Origin: Ampelomyces quisqualis
Lineage: Eukaryota; Ascomycota; Dothideomycetes; Pleosporales; Phaeosphaeriaceae
Direction: 5' to 3'
Length of the DNA stretch: 64,000 nt
Assembly: GCA_018398575.1 (NCBI GenBank)
Contig: JAGTXZ010000011.1
Coordinates: 930,001 to 994,000 of the forward strand
Shown here: positions 25,646 to 37,300 of the stretch, piece after piece
How positions within the stretch are numbered: the first letter of the stretch is position 1
Layout: each line of letters begins with the position of its first letter
Position numbers and translations under genes: made by a program
Notes under the pieces: model-generated
Told to the model about the DNA's origin: nothing
The model's input: the letters and a program-made list of their open reading frames with translations, nothing else
Databases searched by the model: none

Positions 25646-25967
25646 TATATATATCTGCAAAATAGTTAGCTAGCAATTAAATTAGGAGAGCAGTTAGATA
25701 GCTATAGGTATACAAACTTATAGAGAAGAGTATAAGAAAAGTAATATACTAAGGGCTAGCCTTGTATATATACTTAAAAAACTCTAGGTAAATTTAGAAT
25801 AACAAACGCGCTACTGCGCCAAGCAAAACAATAACAAACAGCTATAACGCGTTATTAGAAATTTAAAGTCAAAGTAAATAAGACTTTTTAAAATTTTAGA
25901 AGGTATCTAAAATAATACTAATACAGACCCAATTAATAGAGACTATTAATTTCAAGAAGAGAGGTAA

Positions 25968-26267
25968 TGTAACAAGTACATGCAAACATATATTATATCT
26001 AATACCTTATAAAGGCTTAATAACAAATTATGTAGAGAGCTAGCAGATTAGAACTAATAGCGCTCTAATAGCGCTCTAACTTAGCTCCTACGCCTACTAT
26101 AAATATAAGCCTATAGCATTAGATAGAAGATAAGTTCCTCTTGTCCTTCTATACAAGACCTATAGGTGTATAGCTAATCTAGAATCTCTGATACAACATG
26201 CACTCCTATATGCCTCTAATACATATTCAATTCAATCCTAATAGCTGTACCTACCTACGTTGTTACA
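25968..26267 (+). repeat. Gypsy A 3' LTR (300 bp)
   Basis: Begins tgtaacaagtacatgc and ends cgttgttaca. It is preceded by aagaagagaggtaa, a plausible polypurine tract. GTTAT follows. Confidence 0.95.
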
Positions 26268-26531
26268 GTTATAGCCTTCTATATATAGAGCGCGTTATAT
26301 ACCTACCAACGTATACTCTATAAGATGTTAAGCCTAGTAGCTATATCTAAGCTAGCCTTCTTTTAAAGAAGTATAATTTAACTATACTTTTTTAATTCAA
26401 AAGCCTATATAACTAGATAAGAAGAACTAGCTTAGTTAACCTACGCTAGAAGAGTGTAAAGACACAGGTAGCTAGCTATAGTATATAGTTCTACTAGTAC
26501 TATAGTACTTAATAGTCTTTAACTGTTAAAT

Positions 26532-26612
26532 CTAGTAACACTAGTAACACTAGTAACACTAGTAACACTAGTAATACTAATAACACTAGTAATATAAGTA
26601 ATATAGGTAACT
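26532..26612. repeat. 9-bp tandem repeat (ctagtaaca), about 9 units
   Basis: Four perfect ctagtaaca units followed by about five degenerate ones, the variation being mainly c/t and g/a. Confidence 0.9.
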
Positions 26613-27137
26613 TACTATTAAGTTACTATTAGGTTACTAGTAACTAGAAGTAAGTAGAGTAACTTTAGTAAATTGTCTAGTAGATAGTATTACTATTAGG
26701 CAGCTACGAGTTACTGCAACTAGGCTAACTAGACAAATCTTAATTTTTCCTAACGTACTTAGTTCTTACTATACTAACGCGCTCTTTAGTTAATTTAATA
26801 ACAGCTATTTCTTAGTCTACTATTCTTCTACATCTAGATACGCGTAGTTAATTATCTGGTTAAACTCTATTTTAATTACTAACCTAGAGACACCTACGCG
26901 CCTTATTTAGATAGCTTTTACTATTATTTCTTAAACTGTTATTAGAATAGTTACTTATTCTATTATAGAGGTTACTAAAAGCTTTTTAGCCTAGTTAGGT
27001 AATTAAATTTAATTATAAGAGAGCTAACTCTTAGAGTAGTTACTAAAGTTAAACAGTTATAAATTTGATACCTATAGCTAATACTAGGTCCTAGAGATTT
27101 TATAGTAGCTATCTAGACCCTAAAGGTTCTGATTAAA

Positions 27138-27305
27138 AGTAGTATTTAGGTTCTAGTCTAGAGTAGTATTTAGGTTCTAGTCTAGAGTAGTATTTAGGTT
27201 CTAGTCTAGAGTAGTATTTAGGTTCTAGTCTAGAGTAGTATTTAGGTTCTAGTCTAGAGTAGTATTTAGGTTCTAGTCTAGAGTAGTATTTAGGTTCTAG
27301 ACTCT
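27138..27305. repeat. 24-bp tandem repeat, 7 units
   Basis: The unit agtagtatttaggttct (first 17 of 24 bases) repeats seven times without gaps over 168 bp. The copies are nearly identical apart from the last, so the expansion is recent relative to RIP or has been homogenised since. Confidence 0.95.
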
Positions 27306-27722
27306 AGACCTTCTATAGTGCTCTAGTGTAAAAGATACTAGAGCCTCTAGTTGCAGGACCTAAGATTTTTACATAACTAAGAGATTTTCTAGGTAGTAGT
27401 CTATTTTAGTAACTAGAATACCTCTAGTAGATATAATTTTCTAGAATACGTTAGAAACATATTTTAACTATGTTAAAATTTTCTATTATAATTTATTTAG
27501 AATATAGTTAGAACATGTTCTAATATATATACTATAGAGCTATAGTAGGTTCTTATTATTAATAAGAGTATAGTAGCACTACTTACTAAAGTTAATAAAG
27601 ACTATACTATCTTTGTCCTAAGGAAATAGGCCTATACTACTTAGTATTATTTCTAAGGCTAAGTAGTTAATATAGTTACGCTAGAATATATTTAAAATAT
27701 ATTTATAAAGTTCTATATTAAT

Positions 27723-27730
27723 AAAAAACT
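27723..27730. other. 8-bp target-site duplication of the hAT element, left (AAAAAACT)
   Basis: AAAAAACT precedes the element and recurs at 40,653-40,660. Eight bp is the hAT-superfamily duplication length. Confidence 0.8.
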
Positions 27731-27739
27731 TACGGCGGT

Positions 27740-27885
27740 AAATAGGTAGGGGTTAGGTTAGGGCAGGGTACCTTTACGTAAGACTCTATACCTAACCTAA
27801 CCTCTACCTATTTAATTAACGCTAAAAGTAGGTAGAGGTTAGGTTAGAGGTAATTAATTGCAGGTTAAGGTTAGGTTACATAAGT
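27740..27885. repeat. hAT left subterminal repeats (ggttaggttag family)
   Basis: Several direct and inverted copies of a gg[t/c]tag-rich motif, including aggtagaggttaggttagag near 27,830 and its inverse ctaacctaacctctacct near 27,795. The inverse also lies near the right end of the element, at about 40,600-40,620. Confidence 0.7.
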
Positions 27886-28720
27886 TTTGCGCGATTAAAT
27901 AAAATTTGAAGTATATAACTACTAATTTTATAAGATTAGGTTTCTAAAAATATGCTAAATTTTACAGAGGCAAAACTATGCTAGAGATATCAAAAATAGC
28001 ATAGTAATCACAAATTTTTATTACAATAAGAAGGAAATTAGGTCTTTATTTCTAATATACATAAAAGTAAAAGATTCTAGATCTTCTACGCAAATACTTA
28101 ATAAGAGCTAAACTTCTAATAGTACCTAAGCGTAAGTCTAACATCCTTTGCCTGTATAGTAACCCTTTTTGCGTAGATTGCATTTGTATTTGTATCTATA
28201 TTTAGTTAGAATTTTGTTAAAAAAAATAGGGTTAGGAAATAAACTCTTAAAAAAACTAACTATATAGGCCTTAGCAGCCTCTTAAGCTGCCCTAACAGCT
28301 AATTTTTAGAAGCAAAGACTACTACTAGTGCTTTAGACGCATTCTTAAGCTATTTTGCGCAGGAGTTACTAGAAGAGTAGCTTGCAGATAAGGAGCTTAG
28401 TAGACCTTTAGTATTAGCAGATTTCTCTAAGCAATATAGCTTTGCGCAGTAAGTAAATAAGCGTAATAAAGAATTGTAATAACCTACTACCTAGCTTAAA
28501 GTACCTTTTTTTTTAGGAGCTGCTTTTTAAGTTTTTGCGGCTAGGCTTTTCTTAGCAGATTTCCTAGCAGCCTTGCTAGCTAGGTCTTTAGTAACTATAG
28601 TGCCTCTAGTAACAGCGTCCTTAACTTTAGATTTGTATTTTTATAGAGCTATAGTTATAGTGTTGTAGAGTTATAGATTTAATATTATAATAATTTAAGT
28701 TGTTTTAGTGCTTAGTAAAT
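27886..28720. other. hAT 5' region: hairpin and a possible lysine-rich minus-strand reading
   Basis: A perfect 8-bp inverted repeat, actatgct ... agcatagt, lies at about 27,973-28,003. From about 28,650 to 28,480 the minus strand reads as a basic, Lys/Ala-rich protein (for example SKAARKSAKKSLAAK) with few stops. The plus strand over about 28,300-28,470 also gives a protein-like reading. I cannot tell which, if either, was a gene. Confidence 0.35.
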
Positions 28721-30256
28721 AAGCAGTAAGCAGGCTTAGCGCAGAAAATTAGGTCTTAGCGTAAAATTCCTGCAGGAGCTAATTTAAAACTACTAGCACT
28801 ACTAGAAGACTAGAACGTAATAAAAAACTGTGTTAACTTACAGGCCTACCTAGAATTGCGCTAGCTTTTGTTCTAGCTATATATTAAAATTAAAGAGTAG
28901 ATTTCTATAGACTTGTTAGTTGTTTATATAAAATAGGCTAAAAGGCAGTAAGCGCAGGCAGTAGGCAGAAAGCACGCTAGTAGCCTGCTTACGCACAGAC
29001 TAACTTACTGCGTTATTAGTTGTAGGCTGCTAAAATAAAATACTAAAGCTATACGCCTGTAATAGCAACACGCTTTATTACATTACTTTATTATACTTAG
29101 CGCTATAGAATCTGTTAAGTCTAAGAAAATTAAGGTTGTTAACAAGCCTAAGGGCTTTCTGCTGCCTATTCCTGTTAGAGTTCTGCTAAATTTTAAGGAA
29201 GAAGAGTAGGCCTAGCTTACAATAGTAACATTCTTAGAACTTTACTATAAATTATACTTATTTGTCTAAGGTTTTGCTTCTAGAGACAATAAGATTAGCT
29301 ATATCCTAGACTCTTGTAGTAGTAATACGCCAAAGCAAGGCTAACTAACAAATTTTAAAGTTAACTCTAGCAGGCAGCTTAGCAGCAGCGCTATGCAATC
29401 TAGGGAGCTAGCTGCTATTGCAAAGGCTAAGTTCTTAGACTAATTAGCTAAATACTAGCTTAAGAAGAAGGTTAAGAGAGGTAATAGGTATAAGGCGTTG
29501 TTTCTAAGGCAATAAGCTAAGAAACTTAAATATAAGCTTAAGGCCTAGGCAGCAAAGTGTTTTGATAGCAAGCAATCTAGTAAGTTATTACACCTTTTTA
29601 TTAGGTTATTTTTACTAATATGCAAAGCTAAGTAGTTAACAGCCTCTATTACTTAAGTTAATTAAAAATAGAAGGCTATCTAAATTAAAATTAATATGCG
29701 CGCCTACAATACTGTAATAAAGGGGTCCTCTGCAGCAACTTTAGACTTAAAGCAAAAAAAATTGTTAGCTTAAGCTTATACTTGCGTTTATAGGCCTAGT
29801 AGAGCTGTAGAAAGGATACTTTAAAGGGAGTATACTTTTAGGCTACACCTCCTTAAGAGGAATGGCTTTAAGACACTACAGGCTAAGGCTAAATAGCTTA
29901 AATTTTGCGATAAGCTAACGCCTAATAAGTTAGCTCTAGTAACTAATTAGAATTAGTAGTAAGTTTATTACGTTATTTTATTACGTACTTATTCTAACTA
30001 GTCTGCTAAAAGGCGTAAGCCAATACCCCTCTCTATATTTAATTAGCCTCTAGAGCTCTATAGTAATATGCTATACGTTAAGAGACGCAATAAGACTAAA
30101 TGTAAGGAAGAGGTTAAAGATTCTAGTAAAGAGCTAGAGGTATACTACAAGACGTTGCCTAATAAATATAAAGATAAGGAGGATAAGAATTAGAGCAATA
30201 GCACCTAAGAAGGGTTCTCTAATAGTACTTAGGAAGGCTGTTTAGACGCTAAGTAA
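28721..30256 (+). pseudogene. Unrecognised first gene relic of the hAT element
   Basis: One plus frame stays protein-like for about 510 codons upstream of the transposase, with only TAG/TAA interruptions. Readable stretches include IKVVNKPKGFLLPIPVRVLL near 29,125, a very basic region near 29,450-29,560 (KKKVKRGNRYKALFLRQQAK) and VILLRTYSNQSAKRRKPIPL near 29,970. The C-terminus is acidic and Ser/Asn-rich (SNSTQEGFSNSTQEG near 30,200). The original start is not visible. I recognise no domain. It sits about 40 bp upstream of the transposase reading and may be an accessory gene or an upstream exon of it. Confidence 0.5.
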
Positions 30257-30296
30257 CATGTATAATTAAATCTACTGTATATTATTGCCTAATATA

Positions 30297-32523
30297 GTTA
30301 AGACCTAAAAATTTTGCTACTACTGTAAAACCTAATTTCTTAATTTTTAAAACTTTAGCCCTACTATCTGCCCCCTAACTAGAGGAATAACGCCTTTAGT
30401 AGAACGCCTACTTCTCTTACTTAAAGTAACGCTAAACTATAGTTTTGCTATTCTATTATTGCTGCAATTACTACTATCTTCTTACAAGATATTGCTACTT
30501 TGTTATTACACTTTTTTATTACATATATAGACTTAAGCAACCTCTCTTTACTCCTAGACAACCTATACCCTAATCTGCCTAAAATACTCTATAAATTTAT
30601 ACTTAACGCCTCCTAAATCCTTAAGTCTAGAATTAAGAGAATAGTTACTGTTCTTAAGTAGCTAATTTAAGATAATGCTACTGTATGTACTGCATAAGAT
30701 GCCTAGTAGCAGAACACATTATAGGCCTAAGACTTTAATAATTCTAATTCTTAATAGGGTAGAGCTAAACGTTCTGCTATTATATAGACTTAATTTAGAG
30801 AAGAAGCCTATATTAAAAGTAGTAAACTATACGTATATTGCTTAAACTGTAGGTACATACTTTAACACTTAAGTAACAAGTATATAGAGACAAAACACCT
30901 TAGTAACTACCTTTAGTCTAATAGTTGCAGAGAGGTTACAGAATCTATCTATATAAGGCAGCTACTCCTATTTGTTACACTATTACGTCTACAACTCTTG
31001 CAACTATTTACTACCTAGTAATTTAAACTAGAAATTGTACAAGTACTTCTTAATAAGAACTAGTCTTTTTAAATATTAGAGCAACCCTTATTTTGCCGCT
31101 TTGTAGAGTTTTTCTAGCCTAGCACTACTATACCTAGCTGATACAAGTTTACTCTTATGCTCTAGGAACAATACAAGTAGGTAACTAAAAACCTCCTTTC
31201 TAATCTTAGCAAGTTAACAAAAATCTCAATTGCTCTTAACGCCTGGTCTACTGCTAACTACCTAAGCTTTTTGGCTATTAAAGCCTATTATATTAACACT
31301 AGTTAGCAGATAAGAGAGGTTCTATTAGATTTTGTGCCCTTGCGTAGGCGGCACACTAGGGTTTCTATAGTATCTAATCTTATGCAGGTACTTAAAAACA
31401 CAAAAACATTAAAACAATTACTAGCAGTTACCTACAATAACGCTTAAAATAACAGTACTCTTAGCAGAAGCCTAGAAAGCAATCTTACTAATAAGGGGGT
31501 TTCTTAGAACGCAAAGGAAAACACTATACTATACCTTACCTATATTATTAACCTAGTAGTGCAGGATATAATAGCCTACCTAAAGCTAACAGCTTTGCCT
31601 AAGATTAAAGGGGCTTAGCAGCTGCAACGCTATTACGTTTACTAGATTAATAATAGCATATTAGTGCCTAACTCCTTATAAAAGGTATATTACACCTTTT
31701 ATTACAATTCTTTATTACGCACTAAGCTTCTCTAGATCTAGGCAATTTGTATTGCTATTAATTTGTTTTCCTAACGTTTTAAACAATTCTTAAAGGTACA
31801 ATCTAATGTACTGCTAAAAAATTAACTCTGTGTAATTTAAGATGTTAAGACTAGGTAGAATTTAACCTATAATATGTGCAAGCGCGCCTGCTCTCTAGCT
31901 ACTTATATTAACAAGTAGCTAGAGCAAGAGATTACACTTAATTAAGCCTTACAAGGTAGTAGCAGTAATTTACAGGACAACAACGCAGTTGTAGACTTTA
32001 AGAACCTTAAATAGCTTTGGCTAGCACTTGCTAAGTAGTTATACCTTAGGGCAATAACACGCATACTAGTAAACTTTAAAACAGCTACTAACAGAATTAG
32101 TAAAAGTAATACACCTTAGGCTCTGTATATCTAGTTAATGTATAATAGACTTTTTAACTTTCTAGATTAAATAACAACTAAGCTATCTAACAAGAAGGAT
32201 AAGACTAGCTATTACAAGAAGTAGCTAGCTATAGTAAAGGCAGTGTTAGAGAAAGGTAAGAAGAAGTTGTTAAAGTATTATTTACGCACAGATAAGGAAC
32301 AAGGATATCTTTACAACGTTGCAACTATCTTTAATCTATTCTAGAAGCTTACTATATATAAGGTAGAGACTATGTTTATTATATAGGTTTATTACAGCGC
32401 ACTGCTAATAAAACCTAGGGTAATATATAGAGACTAGACTTTAAACGTATATACTAGCGTTAGTTTCTAGACTATATTAATTAATACACAAACAACTCTA
32501 TAGCAATAAATAGAGACTGCACT
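30297..32523 (+). pseudogene. Degraded hAT transposase, 5' part (before Gypsy B)
   Basis: A BED-like zinc-finger segment lies near 30,827-30,930 (YVYCLNCRYILQHL, with later His). The hAT core follows: LFCRFVEFFQPSTTIPSQYK near 31,090, KISIALNAWSTANYLSFLAI near 31,210 (the family has LDxWS; Asp now Asn), IREVLLDFVPL near 31,310, and LLAVTYNNAQNN near 31,420 (the family has TxDNAxNN; Asp now Asn). Order and motifs match fungal hAT transposases closely. Gypsy B cuts the gene at 32,524. The start codon cannot be placed. Confidence 0.9.
32519..32523. other. Target-site duplication of Gypsy B, left (GCACT)
   Basis: GCACT precedes the left LTR and recurs at 39,525-39,529. Confidence 0.92.
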
Positions 32524-32805
32524 TGTAAGAGGTTTATATAGCAGTAAAGTTACAAGATAACAATAGTAGTATAGGTAGAAGTAAGTTAATTCCTGTTCTA
32601 TAGCTTTAGTGCAGAACTACTCTTTTGTAGATACAACTAGACGCGTGTTCTTACAACTAGAATGCACTAAGTCTACGCTAGCATAGCGCTGTTAAGACGC
32701 TAGAGCAGCTGTGCGCATTCTACGCGTGTAACAGCTAGAGTAGTATTGTAGTAGCATAGGCGCATTACTGCGCAACTAACAGCTCTACGCTATAGCATCC
32801 TTATA
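32524..32805 (-). repeat. Gypsy B 3' LTR (282 bp)
   Basis: Begins tgtaagaggtttatatagca and ends gcatccttata on the plus strand. It matches 39,243-39,524 and 44,310-44,591. Confidence 0.95.
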
Positions 32806-32993
32806 ATTATTTCTTTCCCTTTAGAATTGCTGTCTTAGCAATTTAATAACGTTAGGTTTACTAGCGTATACCTAATATTGTTGTTGTAGAGCTGTTTGCT
32901 ATAAGGCTATTATTGTGCCAAGACTAAAACTCTAGGTAAATCTAAGAGGCAGCTAGTAGCTATAGTAATAGTAGAAATATAGCAAAACTTTGT

Positions 32994-34184
32994 GTGCGTA
33001 ATCTCCTCTGTTCTTTTAGTAACAACTATATTATTCTGCTACTATACTATCTACTAGCTCTACGCTATTACAACTCTATTACACCTATATCAATTATTAT
33101 AAGTACTACGCCTACCTTACCTGCTACCTCTACTATCTCTATAAGTAGTGTAACGCTAGCGTTGCAACGTTACTAACCTAGTACTTAGGCTACGCCTATT
33201 GCCTGCTGCAGTAGCGTCCCTAATATTAAGTTAGTAATTTTAATTTGCTTCTGCTACGCTAAGGGCTTAAGGCTTACTAGTACCTATTGCAACCTTATAG
33301 TTAGTAGCCTGCGCTGTAGCCTTTGCTAGGGCAAGTAGAAGCCTTGCCCTAAGGTCTCTGCCAATTTTGTTAAGAGCTAGAATACTATCTACTAGTAGTA
33401 GCAGCGCCTTACTGCTAAGAAGAAGCCTAATCCTATTGTAGTTACTGCGTAGAAGACGTTGCTGCGCTAGTAGACTAGCTTAGTAGAGCTTTTTCTGCGT
33501 ACAGAGGTTAAGTATAGGGGTTGTTGTTAGCCTAAGAGTAACAAGATCTAGATTCTGCAGGTTAAGGCAACTAACTGCCTATCTACTATAGTAAAAGGTA
33601 TTCTTAACCTGCTATAGGCTTAGGTAAGTTATTTTTCCTATTTCTTACAGTTGCTGCGCTAGCGTTCTAACAGCGTCTAAGCTAACCTCTTCTCTCTTAG
33701 CAAGGCTAACGCGCAGTCTAACTCTAACCTTAATATAGAGAAAGAGAAGTCTTCTCTTAGGTCTAAGCCTAGGTCTAAGAGTAGTAGTAGTAGTAGTAGA
33801 AGTAGAGATAGAGATAAAACCCCTTCTTAGGAGAGCTCTAGCTCTATGCCTTCTCCTAAGAAGAAGGGCAAGAGCAAGGCTAAAGCTAAGGCTAAGGCTA
33901 AGCCTAAGGCTAAACCTAAGCCTAAGCCTAAGCCTAAGAAGCGCCTAGCTTTAGCTAGTCCTGCTAAGAAGCCTGCGTCCAAGCGCGTTAAGAGCTTAGA
34001 CCTGTTAGGTTACCTAGTGCGCGCTGCAACAGCGTTAGCAAGGAGTAAGGTCCTATTAGAGTTAGGTAATGTTATTCTCTAAGAACAGCAGAAAGAGGTA
34101 GAAGATAGAGGGCTTAGTAATAATTTACTAGGCTCTTTAAGCTTCTATAAGGCTAATAAGGATAATAATAAGTTCTTAAGCTAA
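32994..34184 (+). pseudogene. Antisense accessory gene relic in Gypsy B (Cys motif, SR-rich and Lys/Pro-rich tail)
   Basis: On the strand opposite to gag-pol, one frame stays protein-like for about 390 codons, with TAG/TAA the only breaks. It contains RCSLCQGKQKPCPK near 33,320, a C-x2-C-x6-C motif, then an Arg/Ser-rich run near 33,765-33,815, a Lys/Ala/Pro low-complexity stretch at about 33,858-33,940, and a conserved KRLALASPAKKPASKRVKSL segment. The longest intact piece is 33,846-34,082. The second copy (44,766-45,830) keeps the same frame, including a 21-bp in-frame deletion in the Ser run, which supports coding constraint before RIP. The exact start is uncertain because the two copies differ by small indels there. 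A basic nucleic-acid-binding role is a guess. Confidence 0.65.
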
Positions 34185-34359
34185 GCTAGTAGTTATACTT
34201 AGCTGCGCTGCTAGAGCGCTAGCAGTGCGTTAGTAAGGCGCCTTTATTTTCCTATGTTTTTTTTTTCTTTTTGTTTTTCTTTCTCTTTCTTTTTTTTTGT
34301 ATATTAATTGTATAAGTAATTAATCTTCTCTCTGGTTATACTTCTCTATAAGTAATTTG

Positions 34360-37300
34360 TCTATATCTTTTTAATTAACCTATTTGTTATATTCTAAGGG
34401 CTAGCCTTTCTATTTTACTAGGTAATTTACTAAACGCCTGTTGCGCTTCTTTGCTAACACAGCTTTAACCTTATAGCGTTGTTGCAGCTCCTTGCTGTTG
34501 TCTAGATTAACAGGCCTAGGTAAGGTTAACTCTTCTCCCTTCTTAGCTACAAACAGCTAGAGCAAGAAGGTATAGAATACTAAGTAGATTCTTATATAAG
34601 ACAGAAGTAAGATCCTAAAAGCTTATAAGCCAATTTGCTCTTTTACTAGAAAGGGGCCTATCTAGCGTAGCAATAGCTTTCTGCTAGCGCTGCGCAGGCG
34701 CAGATGCTTTGTTAATAAGAGGACTATATCCCCTAGTTTAAACTCTTAAAGTCTATGTTTTATGTTATAATATTGTTCCTAGTATTGCAAACTTTTGTTC
34801 TAGTAATTAGCTAAAGCGTTCTAAGTTTGTATAAGCTTTTACAACCTTTCTTTAATGCTAGAAACTTTAGTAGGCGCTGTTAGCTCGCAGTTAAGGCGCA
34901 GGTAAAACCTATAGCAGGCAAAGAATAGAGATACTTCTAATATAGCCTGTCTAGCATTATTATATATAAACTCTGCTAGTAACAGAAGGTGTACCTAGTT
35001 ATTAGGTTAATTGCCTACAAAAGCCCTTAAGTATTGCTCTAGTATTTAATTTTAACGCTCTGTTTAGCTATCTGTTTATAGATAGAAGGTAGTGCTAAGC
35101 TAGCGCTTTACCTTTGCTACAAAGTAGAAGTCTGCCTAAAACTAAGAAGTAAAGACACTTCCTTAATCTAATATAATACCTTTAGGCAAGCTAAAGAATT
35201 GTATAACGTGTTCTAAGAACAGATCTACTAATTGTAAAGTAGTAACTGTTTTTTGTGTACCTATTAACTATAACAAGTATTGCGTTATTCACAACGCTGT
35301 AGCGCTTAGCAGGCAGCAGGCCTGTAACAAAATCTATTGTAATTTCTTACTATAGTTCTTAAGGTTAAGGAAGCGCGTTTAACACGCTAGTAGGGCGCTG
35401 CTTAAGTAACTTTGTGCCTTAGCACACTAAGTAAGAGTTAATATACTCCTTAAGCTCTTTCTTAAGCTTAGGCTAATAGTAGTATTAGGCTACAAGCTCA
35501 AGCGTTTTAGCCTGCCTAAAATAGCTAGCAAGTAGATTATTATAATATAGCTTAAGGAGCTTAGCTCTAAGAGCTGGTTCTAGTAGAATATACAATTAGT
35601 CTTTAAACTAAAGGCTACCTAAAGCGTTAAGCTTCTAGTGCCTTAGGCGTTTACTATTGCCTTAACAGGTAAACGCTAGAGATTTAACGTCCCTGCGTAT
35701 TAAAACTGCTTCTAGGTTATTCTGTTATACTTGTACATAGATCTTAAAGAAGGACTTAAAAGGTTCCTTATAAGCTAACCTTTCTAAGGCTGCAGCTCTT
35801 GCTTATAACTGCGTAACTCTTTAGGCTATTACTAGTCTGCCCTTAGAAATCTTCTAATTAGAGCTATAGCTCCTAGCTGTTGCCTTAACGCTGTGCGTTA
35901 GGCTTTGTAACTGCGTAACCCTATAGGTTATTACTAGTCTGCTCTTAGAGTTCTTCTAATTAGGGCTATAGCTTGTAGCTGTTGCCTTAACGCTGTGCGC
36001 TAGGCTTATAGAAACATCTTTATTAAGATGTAGAGTACCTGCTTACTATTAAGCTATTATCTGGCTTTTTACTAACGCTAGCTCCTTACTAGGTAGCTTA
36101 GCTTAAGTTTCTACTAGCTGCAACTTCTTTTGCAGTGCTAGCAACATATCTAATAGTTAAACATCTAGCGTGTTACTGTTGTCTACACGTTGCCTTAAAG
36201 GCCTATCTGCAGGATTTGTCTTTCTAGACTAATACTTAATCTTAAAGTTATAAGCAGCTAGCTTTATTACCTAGCTAGCCTGTCTTCTAGATAGAGTTAA
36301 CGTGCCTATAAAGCTGCGTAGGTTGTTATAGTCTGTCTATATTTCTAACTAAATTACTAGCCTCTTAACAAAGTAACACTAGTGCTGCACTACTACAACA
36401 ATAGTAAAGAGCTCTAGGTTGTATGTATAGTAGTTTCTTTCTACAGGCAAAAGCTTTCTTAACTAGAAGGCTACAGGGTACTAGTTCCTATCTGCATAGA
36501 GTTAGAAAAAGATACCTGCTACTTCCTAAATAGAGGCATTAGTCTCTAACTTAGATAGAAGTGTATAATTGTAGTGCTGCAAGACAGGCGCAGTTGCAAA
36601 CCTATTGCATAGCTAGCGCTTTGCTTTCTCTGCAGTGTTAGGCTAGTTAAAAGAGCTAGACTTCTTTCCTTAAACTAATCTTTTTAGAAGATTAGTAATT
36701 AAGCTAACAATAACAAAGAAACCTTATATAAAGCGTTAATAGAAGTTTGCAAAGCCTAAGAAGACTTAAACATCCTTAAAGGACGTTAGCGTAGGCTAAT
36801 TAATAACTGCGCAAACCTGTTCTAGATCTATTGTAACGCTATTAAGGCGCATAATAAACTCTAGGAGCTTAACTTAGTTGGTAGCAAAGGTACACTTCTT
36901 TAAGTTAACAAAAAGACTGTATTCTCTTAGCTTTGTAAGTATTTTTCTTACTTGTTCCTAATAATCCTCTCTCTTTTAAGAAAAGATTAGGATATTGTTA
37001 AGATAGATAACGCAAAAGATATCTAAATACAGAGTTAAGGCTCTGTTAATATACCCCTAGAACGTAGCAGGCGCGTTAGTTAGCCTAAAGGGCATAATTA
37101 TGTACTTAAAGTAGCTGTATTGCGTGCAAAACGCTGTCTTCTACTTGTTACCTTGCTAGATCCTAATCTAGTAATACGCGTTCTTAAGATTAAGCTTAGT
37201 AAACTTTACTAATCTACAGAGCTAATTAAGAGTCTCTCTAATTAAAGAAAGGGCTAACCTATTCTATTTAGTAACTTAGTTAAAGCCTTAATAATCTACG

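Larger units (their letters stand above)
19154..26267 (+). mobile_element. Complete Gypsy element A (chromovirus type), RIP-inactivated
   Basis: A 7,114-bp element with identical-length 300-bp LTRs and a 5-bp duplication GTTAT. Plus-strand order is gag with a zinc knuckle, protease region, reverse transcriptase, RNase H, integrase and a chromodomain, which is the Ty3/gypsy chromovirus order. A further gene, antisense to gag-pol, lies between the end of pol and the 3' LTR. The LTR pair differ mostly by C/T and G/A, with the 5' LTR keeping more of the original C and G. Confidence 0.95.
26273..27722. other. RIP-degraded sequence between Gypsy A and hAT; possible tail of the R gene, short tandem repeats
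   Basis: The first 250 bp or so may continue the R gene frame interrupted by Gypsy A. Beyond that I see no coding reading. A small hairpin-forming inverted repeat (cttcttttaaagaag) lies near 26,370. Two short tandem arrays are listed separately. The right part is very AT-rich. Confidence 0.4.

Noticed and set aside
27748..27880. Telomere-like ggttaggttaggg repeats
   Set aside because: They are degenerate, occur in both orientations and repeat at the other end of the hAT element, so they fit subterminal repeats better than an interstitial telomere.
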